Of a DNA stretch of 64,000 nucleotides, positions 20,920 through 31,624 are shown piece after piece. The translations under genes and the position numbers were made by a program. This DNA comes from Stratiolaelaps scimitus (lineage: Eukaryota; Arthropoda; Arachnida; Mesostigmata; Laelapidae), in NCBI GenBank assembly GCA_019614645.1, contig JABWDB010000008.1:10750501-10814500 (forward strand), read 5' to 3'. Within the stretch, counting starts at the first letter, position 1, and every line of letters begins with the position of its first letter. Under the pieces are notes generated by a model. It worked only from the letters and a program-made list of their open reading frames with translations. It was not told the DNA's origin and searched no databases.

Positions 20920-21186
20920 CTATTCTCGTTCTTCCAACGCCTTTAAGCCTCTTCGAAATAGCTTTCTGGATTTTAGTTCTTTTGTATAGATAACCTGATG
21001 AATAGTTATTGCCGGAACTGTCAGATGGGGCAAATGCGAATCGACGTAGATCGGTGCAGATTTGTCAAAGTTATCTTCATTGAGGTAACGCGGGTAGAGA
21101 TTTTCACCGAGTACTGCAATCGCGCGATCAAGGGGCCCTCTCATATGGTCGAGGCCTAAGCCGGCAAGAGCAAGTGGGCGCAACAC
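20920..21186 (-). CDS. Candidate terminal coding exon, function unknown
   Basis: This minus-strand frame encodes an unusually protein-like sequence of up to 88 residues with balanced composition: DHMRGPLDRAIAVLGENLYP, then a stretch ending RKLFRRGLKALEERE. The reading opens at a TTG; the first ATG is at residue 15. A plausible 3' splice site (TTGCTCTTGCCGGCTTAG) lies just upstream of that ATG, so it could be a last exon. No AATAAA follows closely and no family is recognised. The Lys/Arg/Glu-rich tail could be helical. Chance is still possible. Confidence 0.22.
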   Translation of the reverse strand: MLRPLALAGLGLDHMRGPLDRAIAVLGENLYPRYLNEDNFDKSAPIYVDSHLPHLTVPAITIHQVIYTKELKSRKLFRRGLKALEERE

Positions 21187-21304
21187 AATCAGATGGTATT
21201 CTCCTAAAATAGATGTCCAACATTAATAGGAAATCGAAGTCGAGGACTGGGCCATGTTGAGCGACGATCAAAAAAGTCGGGACTGTGGTTTCCGGCCAGA
21301 TGGA

Positions 21305-21317
21305 GGGGGGGGGGGGG
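21305..21317. repeat. Homopolymer run of 13 G
   Basis: Thirteen consecutive G on the plus strand. Confidence 0.9.
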
Positions 21318-21476
21318 CGTTCCGCTGAAGTTCGATGACCACAACTAATTCGAAGTCTCCGTTATTTTGCTCACCCATCATTTGTCTTCTATAGGCTTCG
21401 AACTGTTGGTGGTAACAAATTCTCTACATCACTCGTAGCTCCTTCGCTGACTTCCTGTTGCAGCGTATATAGCCTC

Positions 21477-21494
21477 GTATATATATATATATAG
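21477..21494. repeat. (AT)n microsatellite
   Basis: Uninterrupted AT dinucleotides. Confidence 0.9.
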
Positions 21495-23594
21495 TTCTCG
21501 CTATATGAAATTAACAACTGCAGTTCGATTGGCAAAAATGGCATCCAAGCGAAAATATTACATAACTTTCTTGCACACATAACAGCGATCATTTGACGGC
21601 CACAAAAATGCACATACTGAATTGAATTCAACTCGTTCATTTGCTCAGGTACAATTGTTCACTCTTGATTTTCTGCGAAGCTTCATCGTCGGCTTCGGCG
21701 ACTGCTGAGTCTCCCGTTTTCGTTGTGGACCCCCAATCGCTGGCTTAGCCAGTCAGTTAGTTCAATATGTTGTAACTACTCCCGTGGGAGGGGTATGTAC
21801 ATAGGAGCGAATTTTCGCTAGTTCGCTTGCTCGACTCCGTGCTATAGGCATCCACTGCCGGCCACTGTAAGGTGCTCTATGGCACACCTGACGCAGAACG
21901 CGATGGCAGTCACGTTCATCTGGCTGATCTGTATTGACGCCCTCCTCAGAGACATGTGTCGAACACGTGGGGTGCTCTACGGAGCCGAGCATACCGCTGC
22001 CTGTCGTTGCTACTAGCTCACAACATGCGGACATGTGGAATAAGGGTGGAGTGACTACCCCTCACGTGTGCCGCTTAACCTGCATTATAGCAATGAGTTG
22101 AACACTGACATTTGCATACGTAAGATGTTGATTTTAATACGCTGACCATATGAAATAGTTCATAATGTTTTTCTTCTACGCCCCGAATGTATCCCCCAAC
22201 GTCGCAATGAGCGACGGACCCATGAATCTCCTGCCGTTGGCCTCGAGTCAGCATAAACTAACCAACCAAGGATAGGCACAATTTCCTTATGCGTACTGTC
22301 CATGATGATCTGGATCCACTATGGACACGCGCTACCACACGTATGTCTAGCCAGCGACTGACATGAGCGTTCTGCTACATGTACAGTGACTGGCGGTGGT
22401 GGTGGTGGTAGTATCTTGAAAAATCGCTCGAGCGTTTGGGCATCGGGTTCGGTTAGTTGAGCCGAGCCGACTCGACTCGAGCTGCGAGTGCCTTATGCCA
22501 GCAGCAGATAATTAGCTCCTGGGGATTCGCGCTCCATTTGGCGCGCGTGTTTCGAAGCAGCCGACTGACTGCCCAGCTGCGAAGCCGTAGACAACATTAG
22601 CGGCGGTGCCGGTGTGAGATGGTGCACATACACTCAGGGACAGACTAGTCTTGGTGGCCGTATAGGATAGGCCAGTCAGCAGACCTGACAGACGGAATCC
22701 GTCGTCGTCGGCGCCGCCGCCGCCGCTGCTGCCTTTTCCTCTCCATCTCCCGGTCTCTTCCTCTCTCTCTGTATCACTCTCTTTCTCATTCTCTCTACCA
22801 TTGTTTCGTCCTTCCTACACTCCCTTCTATAGGGTCCACCCTGGCGCACGGTGAACACTTAAAAGTTTCACACATGCTGGCCGGAAGGCCGCTCTACGCA
22901 GCGCGGCGCCATCCTTGCCCGGCATGTTTCGCCGCTGCCTAAGTGTCTCTCCGTCTCCCTTTGAATACCACAGAATTTAGAACGATACCGCCAGCCCAGC
23001 GCCAGTCAGCGCGCCAGCCTGCGTCTCATGACCGTAATAACCTCTATAACCGCCACCGCCGCTAGGCCACACACACACCTCTCGCTATGTGGCAACGATG
23101 CTCTCGCCATTTCCCCCCTTGGGACGGGCCCTTCTCTCCGCTCCCCAAACCCCCCGCCCCCCTTCGTGGCGTGGCGTGGGGCGTATTGTTGTGAGGTCTG
23201 TTGTCTTCGCGTCGTGTTGTCTCGCTGAGTGCCGTTTGTCAGTTGTCGGCTGTTGGCTGTCGCTTGTTGTCTGGTAGGCACTCGTGCGTCAGCCCACTGT
23301 GTTTTCCCGTCGTGGTAATGTGACCTCATTTGAAAAGGAAGCCGTTCGCTGCCGCCACCGCCACCACCTCACAGCTGAAAGCCCGCTACCGGCGAGGCAG
23401 TACACGTGAGGTCCACAATCGCGAATCACGTGCGGGAAAATTGTGCGGCACTCGGTGCCGACTCGAGTGCACGCAGGCCGAATCCTTGTGGGCTGCACCG
23501 CTCTGTCCGTCTGTATCTGCGTCATCAGTTATGACTGCTACGTAGAACATGTTACATGGTGTGGCTACGGTACCTTTCTATCCGCTGGAGGCAT

Positions 23595-23818
23595 TTATTG
23601 TTCGAGGCCACTCCTTCGACGAGTGCTGCTCAGCGTTCGACGATGCTGCCTACGGTGACTGCAGGATGGAGTTTTCGTGGCGCAATGGGACGTCAACCGA
23701 CCCCGCGCTGGCGACAACGCGAAATGTTGATTCTTGTTGTTGTCGTGCCAATCGAGGTTGTGGCCGGCTGACGATGATCGCGATGGTGCCGTGGTTGTTC
23801 TATTGCTGATTATGAAAC
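23595..23818 (-). CDS. Candidate last exon bounded by a textbook 3' splice site
   Basis: Read on the minus strand, a branch-point-like ACTAAAC is followed by a 30-base pyrimidine tract ending CTTCTTCTCTTTCAG, directly before 23818. It is one of the best 3' splice sites in the window. In one frame the exon stays open for 73 codons (FIISNRTTTAPSRSSSAGHN and on), rich in Ser, Arg, His and Thr, ending CAA TAA. That stop overlaps an AATAAA hexamer (23594-23599), so stop and poly(A) signal would coincide. The sequence has no recognised domain; a disordered tail or a 3'UTR exon are both possible. The plus strand is also partly open here. No partner exon was identified. Confidence 0.25.
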
Positions 23819-24371
23819 CTGAAAGAGAAGAAGCAAAGAAAGAGATTCGTTTAGTGGATAAACAGGTCTATCTTTCTTCATAATACACACACACACACTG
23901 ACACAAATTCCTCGCTCATGTGTTGACGTCACCATGTTAGTTACAATTGAACGCGCCACGTTGCACGTGCGACTCGTTCACGGCAAACAGCAATGTCGCC
24001 GCAGACGTAAATTATGATCATTATTAATTATTGTGAGTTGGTTGTGCCAACCGCACAACACGAGTGCATTATATCCTTCGTAAATTTTCCTGTCTTTCGT
24101 CCCAAGCATACGCATGCGAAGCTGCTAAATGTAGGCTAAATGTCGACCTCTGGCAGCGCAGCCGCCAGCGAACAGCCGACGACATGACAGAGGTACAAGT
24201 CGCTGCCGTGAAAAGCAGTCGTCGAAATGGAATCGAGTCCACTATCTACAGGCAGTGCCTGACACTTTTGATGCATCTCCCTCTCGCTCTCTCTCTCTCT
24301 CTCGGTTCCGCTTCATCAGTTATTCATCTCTGATACATCCATAATGCTTCTATTCCACAACTTTTCATCAG

Positions 24372-24533
24372 TGCGAACTGGGTGTATGCGTGCTTCGACG
24401 TACGTCGCTGTGTTATGTAGTTGCTATGTGTATAACTGCGGCGTTCATCGGGTTTGCCAGGTACTGGCAAACGGACCTCCGACCGGAACCGATCGGAACG
24501 GGTATTGAAGAACGGATGGGAATAGTAGTGGCA
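24372..24533 (+). CDS. Candidate internal exon encoding a membrane-spanning segment
   Basis: An acceptor (CTATTCCACAACTTTTCATCAG) and a donor (GCA|GTAAGC) bound exactly 162 bp, 54 codons, open with phase 0 at both ends. The translation runs CELGVCVLRRTSLCYVVAMC, ITAAFIGFARYWQTD and ends ERMGIVVA. Residues 11-27 after an Arg-Arg pair form a hydrophobic segment that could span a membrane. This arrangement (basic residues, then a single helix, then a polar part) suits a type II membrane protein such as a Golgi enzyme, but that is inference. The minus strand is also open here. Partner exons were not found. Confidence 0.22.
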
Positions 24534-24539
24534 GTAAGC

Positions 24540-26160
24540 TTTTTGAATGCTACGGCTGTCTCGACTGCTTCTGCTGCTGCCGGCTCCGCCGCCGCCGCCC
24601 GTCGCAACTTTTGTGTATCCATCAATCAAATGCACGCACAGACGACGCATATAGACCACGCCCAGGCGTCCAAACATCCAAATAGACATTCACGTAACCC
24701 GCTCGCGCCCACTACGCGATGCTAGTGCTGCTGCTGCTGCTGCAACGCACGGCAGCTGGTTACCCTATGTAAATGTCCGCCTATGGGAACGTAGGTCCAT
24801 TCATCTGAGCGCGCTCAGCGCTGCGGCCGTTCAGCATTCGTTTGCGGCCGCCATTTTTCGTTTCCGATATGCACCATTATCGGGTCGGGAACAGAGCAGG
24901 GAGAGACAGAGCTCCAAGCGCAACCTGCGTGCAGCTGAGTACTCGCACAAGTCAGCCCCGCAGCGCACAAGCTTGCCTCACATCGCCTCGTAACCAGCCA
25001 ACCCTCAGCAACACAACAACACTCACCGCCTTTGACTCGGTCTTGGGTTCTACTTTTGCCCTTCGAGGGCGAATCAGCGGGAAAACTGTGCGCTGAGCAT
25101 ACGGGGACGAGGTGGTAATGTGGCTCAGACGAGGTCTAGCACGAACGTCGATTAGGAACGAAGCTCAACGCTGCGAATACGGTAACGATGTGTCCCGCAT
25201 ACCTTATTTAATACATAGGTATATAGTATATGTGCTCCCGCTCTCTCGAACATTCGAGAGCTAAGCATCTGGAGTAAACATCGTGTGATATCCTTCCTAT
25301 GCAGTGCCATATACCGCAACGCTCTTCTGTGTCGTCCGCCCTGCCGGCGGCAGGCATTAGTTACGTCGACGTTTCCACCTTGCTTAGGCCGTTCTCGACC
25401 GGCTGACCGGCAATCCGTCCGGATAGCGACGAGTCGGCCAACGTTGGCCAGTGTGAGATCCGGATCGCGTCTAGGCCTGGCATATATATATATATATTCG
25501 TGGAAGCGTCGTCGGGGAGCGAAAACCGAGAAAACCAAATGGCGACTTCTGCCAAGAGCCGCCGAACCAGCGCTGCTAGTCTATGAAGCATGTTCCGGCC
25601 AAGTAAATGCTTCGGCCGTGTTCGTGTCGCCTGCTCCCCTATCTCAACAGCCATAATGAGAGAGATCCCAAACGGGAGAGTGGGAAAGTGCGGTAGGTAG
25701 AAAACCGGTTGCCGCGGACCCCCGGCACGGGAGGCCGTGCCTGCTTGCCTCCTTCGAAAATGTGATAACGACATTGCAGAACGCGCCGCAGCCGAACCTT
25801 CACAATATACACGTTCATACACAGACACGCACACACAATCGGAGACACGGGTTCGGTCGCCCACACATGCTTCTGCGCCATCAGGTCGCGAAGCCACGCG
25901 ATATAGGTGGCCAATGAACATTCCGATAAGCCCACGTCGAGTATAGGGCGAGACCACGCGACAGCTTGAGATGACCGTTTCCGCTAGACGGCTCACCGGC
26001 TGCCTTCAGACGGTGCCACAGGACTAAAGAGCGGCCAGGGAGCATGCCAGAGTGCCCAGAACAAAGGAACAATGCTTTGCCATCTTTATACGATTACAGT
26101 ATGCGTCGTTCGTGCACCGAAGGATTGGCGCTTTCAAAGTGGCTACAACAGCCAGGTCTA
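24540..26160. other. Unassigned DNA
   Basis: GC-moderate sequence with a CTG patch at 24727-24742 and an AT tract at 25482-25498. The minus strand carries a 211-codon ORF (25996-25361) that crosses the AT tract and looks like a chance frame. No gene is supported. Confidence 0.3.
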
Positions 26161-26168
26161 CTTCCCAG

Positions 26169-26453
26169 TGAATACTCTCGTGTTGGTTCAACTACGGTAG
26201 GATTCCTTTTAATGGCATCATTATACCTTCTGACGGTATTTCTATGCTCAGTATTGCTAATATGCGTAGTTGCCGTGGATAAATATATTTCCACCACGTG
26301 AGCCAGCACGAATTCCTCTATCCATCGTGATACCCTGTCCCGGAGCAATCCAGACATGATTGGACTCTGTTGTCTCCATCTTACCATATTTACTATATTA
26401 CCTATCCAATCGTTCCTATCCGACCGCGCGTACGTATTGCCCACGTGTTATAA
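26169..26453 (+). CDS. Candidate spliced fragment resembling TM3 of a rhodopsin-class receptor
   Basis: Model: exon 26169-26297, intron 26298-26353 (56 bp), exon 26354-26453. The acceptor is CTACTTCCCAG, the donor CAC|GTGAGC. Exon 1 encodes a long uncharged segment ending SVLLICVVAVDKYISTT. An aliphatic run closed by D-[RK]-Y-[IL] is how helix 3 of class A GPCRs ends. After splicing, the next exon includes ITYPIVPIRPRVRIAHV, similar to the second intracellular loop (YPL-x-P-R-x pattern). Against this: the conserved cysteine expected 24 residues before the D is a Phe, a stop follows soon, and no other helices are found nearby. It may be a receptor pseudogene fragment or a coincidence. Confidence 0.18.
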
Positions 26454-26912
26454 TACATATGAGAGTTTAGTTTTAAACGTCTCACGACAGGATCCGGTAA
26501 TTCGCGACCGTGTTTGCCGGCTTTGCCCAGCTCATATTCGCCACTGCAGTTTCGCTCTTCAATGCCAATCATTTGAAGAACCTTTTCGAAACTTTAATTC
26601 CCCTCTCGGCCATTCGCTCTCGTCGAGCCGCTGCGATCTCTGGCTGTGACTGGTCCCGCTGTTTGTTGCGGACGGGGCCACAGTCGAAGTTCTTCTTCGG
26701 TCCCCTTCTTGTTTGAACGTTCTTCAAAGTTAGATAAATTCAATAGCACTCGATGTCTTCCTATCCATTAGTCATTATGCATTCAGCAGGAGGCAGGCGC
26801 GCGAGGCAAGTCATTATAGAGGGTAAGCGACGACTGCTTGCAGACCCCAATGTCGAGACTGGCCGTACGCTCACAAACAGAAGACAAATCCTCGTTGAGT
26901 AACGTTGGGAGA

Positions 26913-26931
26913 GGGGGGGGGGGGGGGGGGG
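26913..26931. repeat. Homopolymer run of 19 G
   Basis: Nineteen consecutive G, the longest such run in the window, preceded by GAGA. Confidence 0.95.
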
Positions 26932-27509
26932 CGAAGAGGAGGAAGCATTCGTTGTGCTGAATTTGCTCCGCAACTTGCGGACGTAAGCAACTATTATAAT
27001 AGATTATAATAGCTGGCAAACTTACGCCGACGATATACCCCGCAGCAACGCGAGCCAGCAGGAGAGAAAGGTAAAGGAATCCGCGTGGTGAATGACTGTG
27101 CGCCTCGTCTTGCCGATCATCTCTCCAAGGTCTTGGGGCTGGTTCGAATTCGCGTTGACAAAATACCCGGGAGTTGGCGCGGGTGGACTCAGTCCATATG
27201 CATATATGTGTAGAATTCTCTTCAAGTCAGCAGCGCCAGACACCGGGAGACGATGTGAACAATAGTCACATACCGGTAATTGTTGGTTCTCCTGCTGTAC
27301 TGCTTTCACTCGAAGGAGGCACCGGTGATACGAATACCGCACGTGTGCATCTTAGATTAAAAAAAAGGCTGCCATAATTACTCTACTATGAAGCGCGCAG
27401 CGGCTTTCGCTGGCATGACATGCGCTAGCATACAACTAACGGTGAAAGAATAAGCAAATACGTCGGCCAACTTGAAAATGCAGAGGTTTTGATATGTCTG
27501 CATATCTAA

Positions 27510-27611
27510 GTAAGTAGATCTTCTTCGGCGCAGAATATATATATATAAGTAGATGTTCTTCGGTGCAGTATATATGTATATATATATATATATATATGTG
27601 TATATATATAA
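27510..27611. repeat. Tandem duplication joined by AT microsatellites
   Basis: TAAGTAGATCTTCTTCGGCG at about 27510 recurs as TAAGTAGATGTTCTTCGGTG at about 27546, each followed by CAG and an (AT)n run. The unit is about 36 bp, two copies, ending in a longer AT tract at 27570-27611. Confidence 0.75.
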
Positions 27612-30600
27612 AAATACATGCAAGCGGTATATGCATCACATGCTGAGGAATGTCCAGGCTTATGCCTCTTCCTAATGGATGTTAACAGCTTCGTGTCGAC
27701 TCGACGACGCGGACAGGGATCAAGGGGTCGGCCGTTCCCCTGATCCAGCGTTCATGTTTGGTCTGGATCGAGCATACGGGTACGCTGTATACCCCGCCAT
27801 GGATAGCGGTAGTTCGCAGTGAGCCCACTCTGTCCTGGGGCGCACTGTGTAGGGTACCGAGCGACTGTACCCAACCGTCCCTGCGGCGTCCCTGGCAACA
27901 GAGCCTTAGAGAAATGTGACTACCAGTGACAACCAGTACAGTTGTGGGCCGAAGCCCGTCGAAGGCCGAAGAACGCCGAGGTGCTCCGTCATCTACCATG
28001 CGAACACGCGACGCACATCCTACACGGTTCGGGGTGCGGGGGAGGAGGGGGTAAACCCAGAGCAGTGGGTGCTCCATTGCCCATATTCCATTCACAGTTC
28101 AACCCCGCCGCCATCGGCTTCGACCCAGAGGCCTCTTGAGCGAGAAACCGAACAGTTCGCAGGCGTTATTCGTCCGCATGGATTGTGCGGAGTGGCGCCG
28201 AGGGGCGGTAATGCAGGACGTCCTTCTACGAGGAGGCAAGAAGGTGCGGGTGAAAAGGGGCAACCGGAACGCAGGGTCACAGACACAAAATTCTGCCAGA
28301 TCAGAGCGGAGCGAGACGAGACACATGTTTATACCACATTTGTTTGGTGGTCGCATGGGGGCCCAGGCCTCAGCTCCTGGTCTAAAATGGTAAACTGAAA
28401 TGTAGGTTCAAGCAGTATCTTTCTCACTCTCGCTGTTCACACGAAGAGGGCACATATCGAATTTGCCTCCGAATCGACAAGTGGTGGTATACCGAAATTA
28501 CGTGTAGCAGGAATGAGAACACTCGTGTTTAATGAATTGCTCCAAGATCGTTTCGGCGAGCACGCAATCTGGCGGAATGGAAGTACCGACGACGATGTCA
28601 CGACAGCAAGGACACTGCAATGCGCCATATACTCTGTTAGCGAATTAGAAATATTATAGATAGAGGGAGCTCACGTGATCACTTCCGCTCAAAAGTGGCA
28701 CGAACAGCCAGTACGGGAGAGCTATCTGTGTGTAGCTGTACATATGTAATTTGGGTGTACACATGTAACTTTGCGGCAATTGTTGCCGCTTCTGCTGTAT
28801 TCGCGAGCCGGCAAAGGTCTTCTCGGCCTGTTTGTTGACGTTGACCGACTGGACTGCCTGTATCGCTGGAACTCCACCTTCATAAAGGGATGTGAGGCAC
28901 GAGCACTTATATGAGCTTATATTGTTGGCTTTTGCCGACTACGTCTAATCATAGATGGAGTACCTACCCTTCTGCTGTGGCCTCCAGCCACAATATCCTG
29001 CAATGATCATAACATATCTGACTATTCCAGATGGATAGGGTTAGCTGGTTTCGTTCGACGTCCCAACAGCGTCATTCCCAATTGTTCGTACATTAGAAAC
29101 AGATTTCACACGTTCCTCCGTCATACAGGTGTGAGCTGCTAAATATATACATAGATGGCAAGCGGGAGGCTGGGAATGAAATATCATTCATAGAGATAGC
29201 CCCTGTAAAAGAGCTCCCGCGAGAAAAGTCGAGAGAGAGAGAGAGGAGTGTGTGTGAATAAGGGAACCTGTAGGGAAGCGGCGGATAGTATACACGGGTG
29301 CTGGATCCGGGCGGACGATATGCGTATGGGCGGTAGCCGTGCTCATTTAATGAATGTGTCGCTATGGTGGGTGCTAATCAATCATAAAAAAGAGCCACAC
29401 CAGACCAAAAGCGAATGAAAGATAGATACAACGCGAGTGGCAGTGAGAGAGAGACAGAGAGAGATGCTGTCGAGTGATCTGAGAAACGCGACAAAACCCC
29501 CGCGCCGCGTACAAACGCTGTCGTTGGGTGCGCCCCCCGCCCATCCCCTCGCTGACTTACTGATCGTGCAGAGACAAGGGGAGGCAGAGGATTTTAACTT
29601 GTACTGCCGCCACCACCACCATGTGCCCCAGTCGCTCCCGCTGAAACCGTCTCGGACGTCTAGCGCCTCTGCGGGACGGGTGGATCTGTGGCCGTGTCCA
29701 GTACCCATCCCGACATCTCTGCACATGCGATGTCTATGCGCCCGCCACCGAGCTCATGCCTCGTGTACCCCAGAGTCGCGCACGTTGTTCGTGTTGGGGA
29801 GGGGTATGTTGGAAGTTTCGTGGCTTCCTTCATAGCTTCCGCGGCTACTGGTCCTGCTGCTACTCCTTCCCCTGCAGGCAGCATAGTAGCAATAATGAAT
29901 CGAGGTCTTTCGTGGCGACCGAGCGACTGACGACGAGCGGACGGCGGCTCGCTCTCTGGTGCCTCAATTTCGGGGAGCCCGCGCTTCGAACACGTGCGCA
30001 GCGCCTGAGCCGTACCCAAAGCTAGAGCAGACTGAGCGAGCCGAGGGTGGGCCCCGCCAGCCGCACGAAGAGCCGTGAGTACAGAGAGGGACAGAGAGAG
30101 AGCGAGAGAGAGATGAAAGCCGTCCGAACCCCCGCCCCTCAAAGCTGGGGGCCGGAGCTTTTCCCAGCCGGTCTCGGTCAAACTCTAATCTAATTTCCAT
30201 CTGGGTCAATTAATGTTTCAATGTACAACATCCACATTGGTCCGGCACGTTGGTTCGTTGTCAAGAGTCAGTAGTGGTGGCAGTAATCGTACATGAGCAA
30301 GTGTCTGCACGACGCTGCCCCTCATATGCACGAATGAGTACAGATGCTGTGGTGATGTAGGCAGAAACAGCAATGAACCGCGTGTGGACACTGGATCTCT
30401 GAACGCTTCAGAATTGGACGATGGCCGGCGGAGTGGTGGAAAGTGGACGACACGGCAGCGGCTTGTAACACATACTAACGTCTTGTACGCGCCGAAACGT
30501 AGTACTCGACCATCACTATCTCCTAACTGCCATTTGAGAGCCTTGACCGTGGGTCACGAGCGACCAGCCGGCCCGGCTGAGGCAGCGGCCGTTGGGCTGA

Positions 30601-31388
30601 GCTCGCGACTTTATGCCGGGCCGACAGACACACAACTGCATGTCCTTCTGAATACTCGGCACGAGAACTGTTCAACAGACTGAATGGTTTCTGAATGAAC
30701 CGAACTGAGGGCAGTATTCATGGTGGGTGAAGAGACGGGATAAAGAGGAAGAATTTAGGAGGAGAATATATACAAAGGGCCTGTTGGATTCGAGCGCTAA
30801 TTCACCCGTTTTTAGCGGTATAGCAGGCGAGCAAGCAAGCGAGTGTCAAGTGACTGCATGTGTTCTCGTGCACTATAATCCAATATATGGTTTTAAGAAG
30901 CGAGGCGATTCGACGAACTGATTCATTTTTGACAGGTTATGCTCTATATTATTGTACATCGATATTGACACGTTTCTAAGTTGATCTAACCCTTGCTACG
31001 AGTCCGATCAGAAAGATTCGCGGATGCCCGATGTTTCAGATATATCCAAGTTGGGTTTTTTTTTCGAATTTCACTGTGGGCATAAGGAGATACCGTAGCA
31101 AGTGGTCAATGCTTTGTCCCGGTCTCGTTGGGACAACGAGGCCTCAAATCGAGCTGCCCAATTGCGGGCATGGTGTTCAATCATCCGGCATTTGCTGGGA
31201 GGGTTAAAAGTGTGCGAACATTAGCGGGCATGCACAATAATGAGTTTGTAATTACCTTCATAGATATGGGGTGGCGTGGGCGAGCTTCGCAGAATGGAGT
31301 GTATGTTCCCGATTTGCGAGACAATATCCATGGACACTGACGGAATTGCGCCGAGTCATGCATAATGTGACGTGCGGTCCCCCCCCAG

Positions 31389-31624
31389 GGCCTGAATCTC
31401 ACAGAGATGAACAACCATATGTTGGCCACCTTTGTCAGGACTCTCATAATAGACGTAAAATTATTAAGCGGTAAAAAATATAGTGTACCTAACTGATTGT
31501 TGCTTTTCCATTCTTTCTAGATAATCGTTTTAAACGTGGGCTAAAAACTACCTCCTCATCGCTTCGTCAGCGTTCGGAAGGTGATTCCCACGATCAGTTT
31601 AGCGATTATCAATGCTTCCGATGA
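31389..31624 (+). CDS. Candidate two exons around a 50-bp intron, function unknown
   Basis: Model: exon 31389-31470, intron 31471-31520, exon 31521-31624. The first acceptor follows a C8 run (CCCCCCCCAG). The donor is GCG|GTAAAA. The second acceptor has a branch-like CTAAC 28 bases before TTCCATTCTTTCTAG. From the ATG at 31407 the joined frame reads MNNHMLATFVRTLIIDVKLL, then NRFKRGLKTTSSSLRQRSEG, ending DYQCFR and a TGA. The tail is Ser and basic-rich with one terminal cysteine, like a cytoplasmic tail, but no family is recognised. Fifty bases is near the lower size limit for animal introns. If real, this is the 3' end of a gene whose upstream exons are not identified. Confidence 0.25.

Larger units (their letters stand above)
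21200..23590. other. Unassigned DNA
   Basis: Contains a G13 run (21305-21317), a TA microsatellite (21477-21494) and a GTG-rich patch near 22395. One minus-strand ATG-initiated ORF of 90 codons (22034-21762) has eight cysteines scattered without a known pattern. I could not support it as a gene. Confidence 0.3.
26454..31388. other. Unassigned DNA, mostly featureless
   Basis: Contains the G19 run, the AT-linked duplication at 27510-27611, a GA tract at 29234-29250 and many overlapping short frames. A minus-strand ATG ORF of 85 codons with cysteines in its first third (28356-28099) has no family match. No RNA gene is seen. Confidence 0.3.
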
